This document shows, one piece after another, positions 62,920 to 64,000 of a DNA stretch of 64,000 bases (positions within the stretch are counted from its first letter, which is position 1; each line of letters starts with the position of its first letter). The notes under the pieces are model-generated. The model was given only the letters and a program-made list of their open reading frames with translations. It had not been told where the DNA came from and did no database searches. Origin of the DNA: JACCZX01 sp963729165 (GTDB lineage: Bacteria > Pseudomonadota > Gammaproteobacteria > Burkholderiales > Burkholderiaceae_F); contig CAVSMM010000007.1 in NCBI GenBank assembly GCA_963729165.1, positions 186,001 to 250,000 on the forward strand. Reading direction: 5' to 3'. Made by a program: the position numbers and the translations under genes.

Positions 62920-63522
62920 ATGACGACGATCGTTGTTGTGAAGAAGAACGAGGAGATTGCAATTGCTTCCGATGCGCTGGTGACGTTCGGCGAGACGCGC
63001 CTGCCGCATGGTTATGAAGTCAACGAGAAGATCTTTTCGATCGGCGATTCGTATATCGGCCTCGCGGGCAGCACCGCACACTTCGTCGTGCTGGCCGAAG
63101 CGATGCGGCACCTGGCCGACGAATGCAAGCTATACAGCCGCGAGCAGGTGTTCACCACTTTTCAGCGGCTGCACGTGATCTTGAAGGACAGGTTCTTCCT
63201 CAATCCGAAGGAAGACGATTCCGATCCGTACGAGTCGTCTCAGATCACCGCGTTGATTGCAAACCCCTCAGGTATCTACGGCGTTTATTCATACCGCGAA
63301 GTATTCAGCTTCGATCGTTTCTGGGGCATCGGCTCGGGTCGAAACTTCGCGTTGGGTGCGATGTACGCCACGTATGACCGTGCGAAGAATGCGCGCACTG
63401 TGGCGGAAATTGGCATCAAGGCGGGCGCCGAGTTCGACAAGAGCTCGTCACTGCCATTGCGGGCATTTAGCTTTGGAACCCGCGAGTCGGTCCGACGCGA
63501 GACACAAACGGAACAGCAATGA
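62920..63522 (+). CDS. Bacterial proteasome homologue (BPH-type Ntn hydrolase)
   Basis: A 200-residue protein starting MTTIVVVKKNEEIAIASDAL, the same layout as HslV (catalytic Thr exposed after Met removal) but closer to the betaproteobacterial proteasome homologue BPH, which forms two stacked heptameric rings. The Ntn fold shows in KIFSIGDSYIGLAGSTAHFV, SSQITALIANPSGIYGVYSY and GSGRNFALGAMYATYDRAKN (a GSG loop as in HslV). It lies between aceF and lpdA, with ATGA overlap to lpdA. Protease activity is inferred from the fold. Confidence 0.8.
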   Translation: MTTIVVVKKNEEIAIASDALVTFGETRLPHGYEVNEKIFSIGDSYIGLAGSTAHFVVLAEAMRHLADECKLYSREQVFTTFQRLHVILKDRFFLNPKEDDSDPYESSQITALIANPSGIYGVYSYREVFSFDRFWGIGSGRNFALGAMYATYDRAKNARTVAEIGIKAGAEFDKSSSLPLRAFSFGTRESVRRETQTEQQ

Positions 63523-64000
63523 GCGCTGTTGAAGTGCTGGTTCCCGACATCGGCGACTTTAAGGACGTCGAAGTGATCGAAGTCCTGGTCAAGCCGGGCG
63601 ACACGATCGCGAAAGATCAATCGCTGATCACGGTGGAAAGCGACAAGGCGTCGATGGAGATTCCGTCATCGGCCGCCGGCGTCGTCAAAGAGCTGCGAAT
63701 CAAGCTTGGCGACAAGGTGTCGAAGGGCAGTGCGGTGTTGTCGCTCGAGGCGTCATCCGGCACTGCCGAAGCGGCGCCTGCGGCTTCTGCGCCTGTGGCG
63801 ACAGCGTCGGCCGCAGCTACATCGGCCATGGCTTCGTCAGCAACGGCGTCTGCTGCGAGTGCCGCTGAAGGCGATCAGCCTGACATTGAATGCGACGTGC
63901 TGGTACTCGGCGCGGGCCCCGGCGGATATTCGGCCGCGTTTCGCGCTGCAGATCTCGGCAAGAAGACGGTGCTGGTCGAGCGCTATGCGACGCTCGGTGG
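63519..64000 (+). CDS. lpdA: Dihydrolipoamide dehydrogenase E3 LpdA with N-terminal lipoyl domain (cut by window end)
   Basis: E3 reoxidises dihydrolipoamide using FAD and NAD. The first 75 residues are a lipoyl domain (VLVPDIGDFKDVEVIEVLVK, ESDKASMEIPSSAAG), then a long Ala/Ser/Thr linker, then the FAD-binding start CDVLVLGAGPGGYSAAFRAA. Fusion of a lipoyl domain to E3 is common in betaproteobacteria. The start ATG overlaps the BPH stop. The window ends about 160 codons in. Confidence 0.95.
   Translation, partial: MSAVEVLVPDIGDFKDVEVIEVLVKPGDTIAKDQSLITVESDKASMEIPSSAAGVVKELRIKLGDKVSKGSAVLSLEASSGTAEAAPAASAPVATASAAATSAMASSATASAASAAEGDQPDIECDVLVLGAGPGGYSAAFRAADLGKKTVLVERYATLG

Noticed and set aside
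1..64000. Mobile elements or CRISPR arrays
   Set aside because: I saw no transposase or integrase motifs, no regularly spaced repeats and no attachment-site duplication at the tRNA genes. The short direct repeat at 25604 and 25626 is an isolated pair.

Overview
This is G+C-rich DNA from the chromosome of a betaproteobacterium, most likely of the order Burkholderiales. The evidence is gene content and order: pstSCAB-phoU-phoB, rpoN, yicC-gmk-rpoZ-spoT facing greB, a Ser/Thr kinase-PP2C-rph-rdgB-hemW run, glnA-glnL-glnG, and aceE-aceF-(proteasome-like gene)-lpdA. No phage, insertion sequence or CRISPR array was seen.

Layout. 0-10.6 kb: the end of glmM, a gene fragment, a fasciclin lipoprotein, then a phosphate locus (pstSCAB, phoU, phoB, a PlcP-like metallophosphoesterase, a glycosyltransferase, phoR). 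Pho-box-like sites precede pstS and the PlcP-like gene, which suggests phosphate-starvation lipid remodelling. 10.6-10.9 kb: tRNA-Pro, tRNA-Arg and tRNA-His. 11-31 kb: rpoN, then an accessory region of envelope and stress genes (two BON lipoproteins, DUF2383, DUF883/YqjE/lipocalin operon, GlsB, glycine-zipper and hydrophilic proteins), two glycosyltransferase operons, two orphan NtrC-type regulators and a histidine kinase-like protein with a degenerate ATPase domain. 31-42 kb: greB/spoT and housekeeping genes. 42-50 kb: nitrogen regulation and an RND efflux pair. 50-55 kb: small membrane and thiol proteins, prlC, folD. 55-64 kb: a FixL/FixJ-like two-component pair and the pyruvate dehydrogenase operon, cut off by the window end inside lpdA.

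The most striking signal is in the 12.8-30.6 kb region. Eleven sites with the sigma-54 promoter layout (GG, ten bases, GC) lie just upstream of nearly every stress or envelope gene there; eight fit GGCAY-N5-TTGC exactly, and four intergenic regions carry them in both directions or close together. With rpoN and two orphan NtrC-family activators next door, this reads as a local RpoN-controlled envelope-stress regulon. One of the two activators has lost the GAFTGA motif, and the nearby pseudo-kinase could be a ChpT-like phosphotransfer partner.

Sequence quality. About 17 otherwise well-conserved genes, including glnA, gmk, rph and folD, carry single-base frameshifts, concentrated at 34-48 kb and 54-55 kb. 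As several are essential or nearly so, I read these as sequencing or assembly errors and annotate each gene across its shifts.
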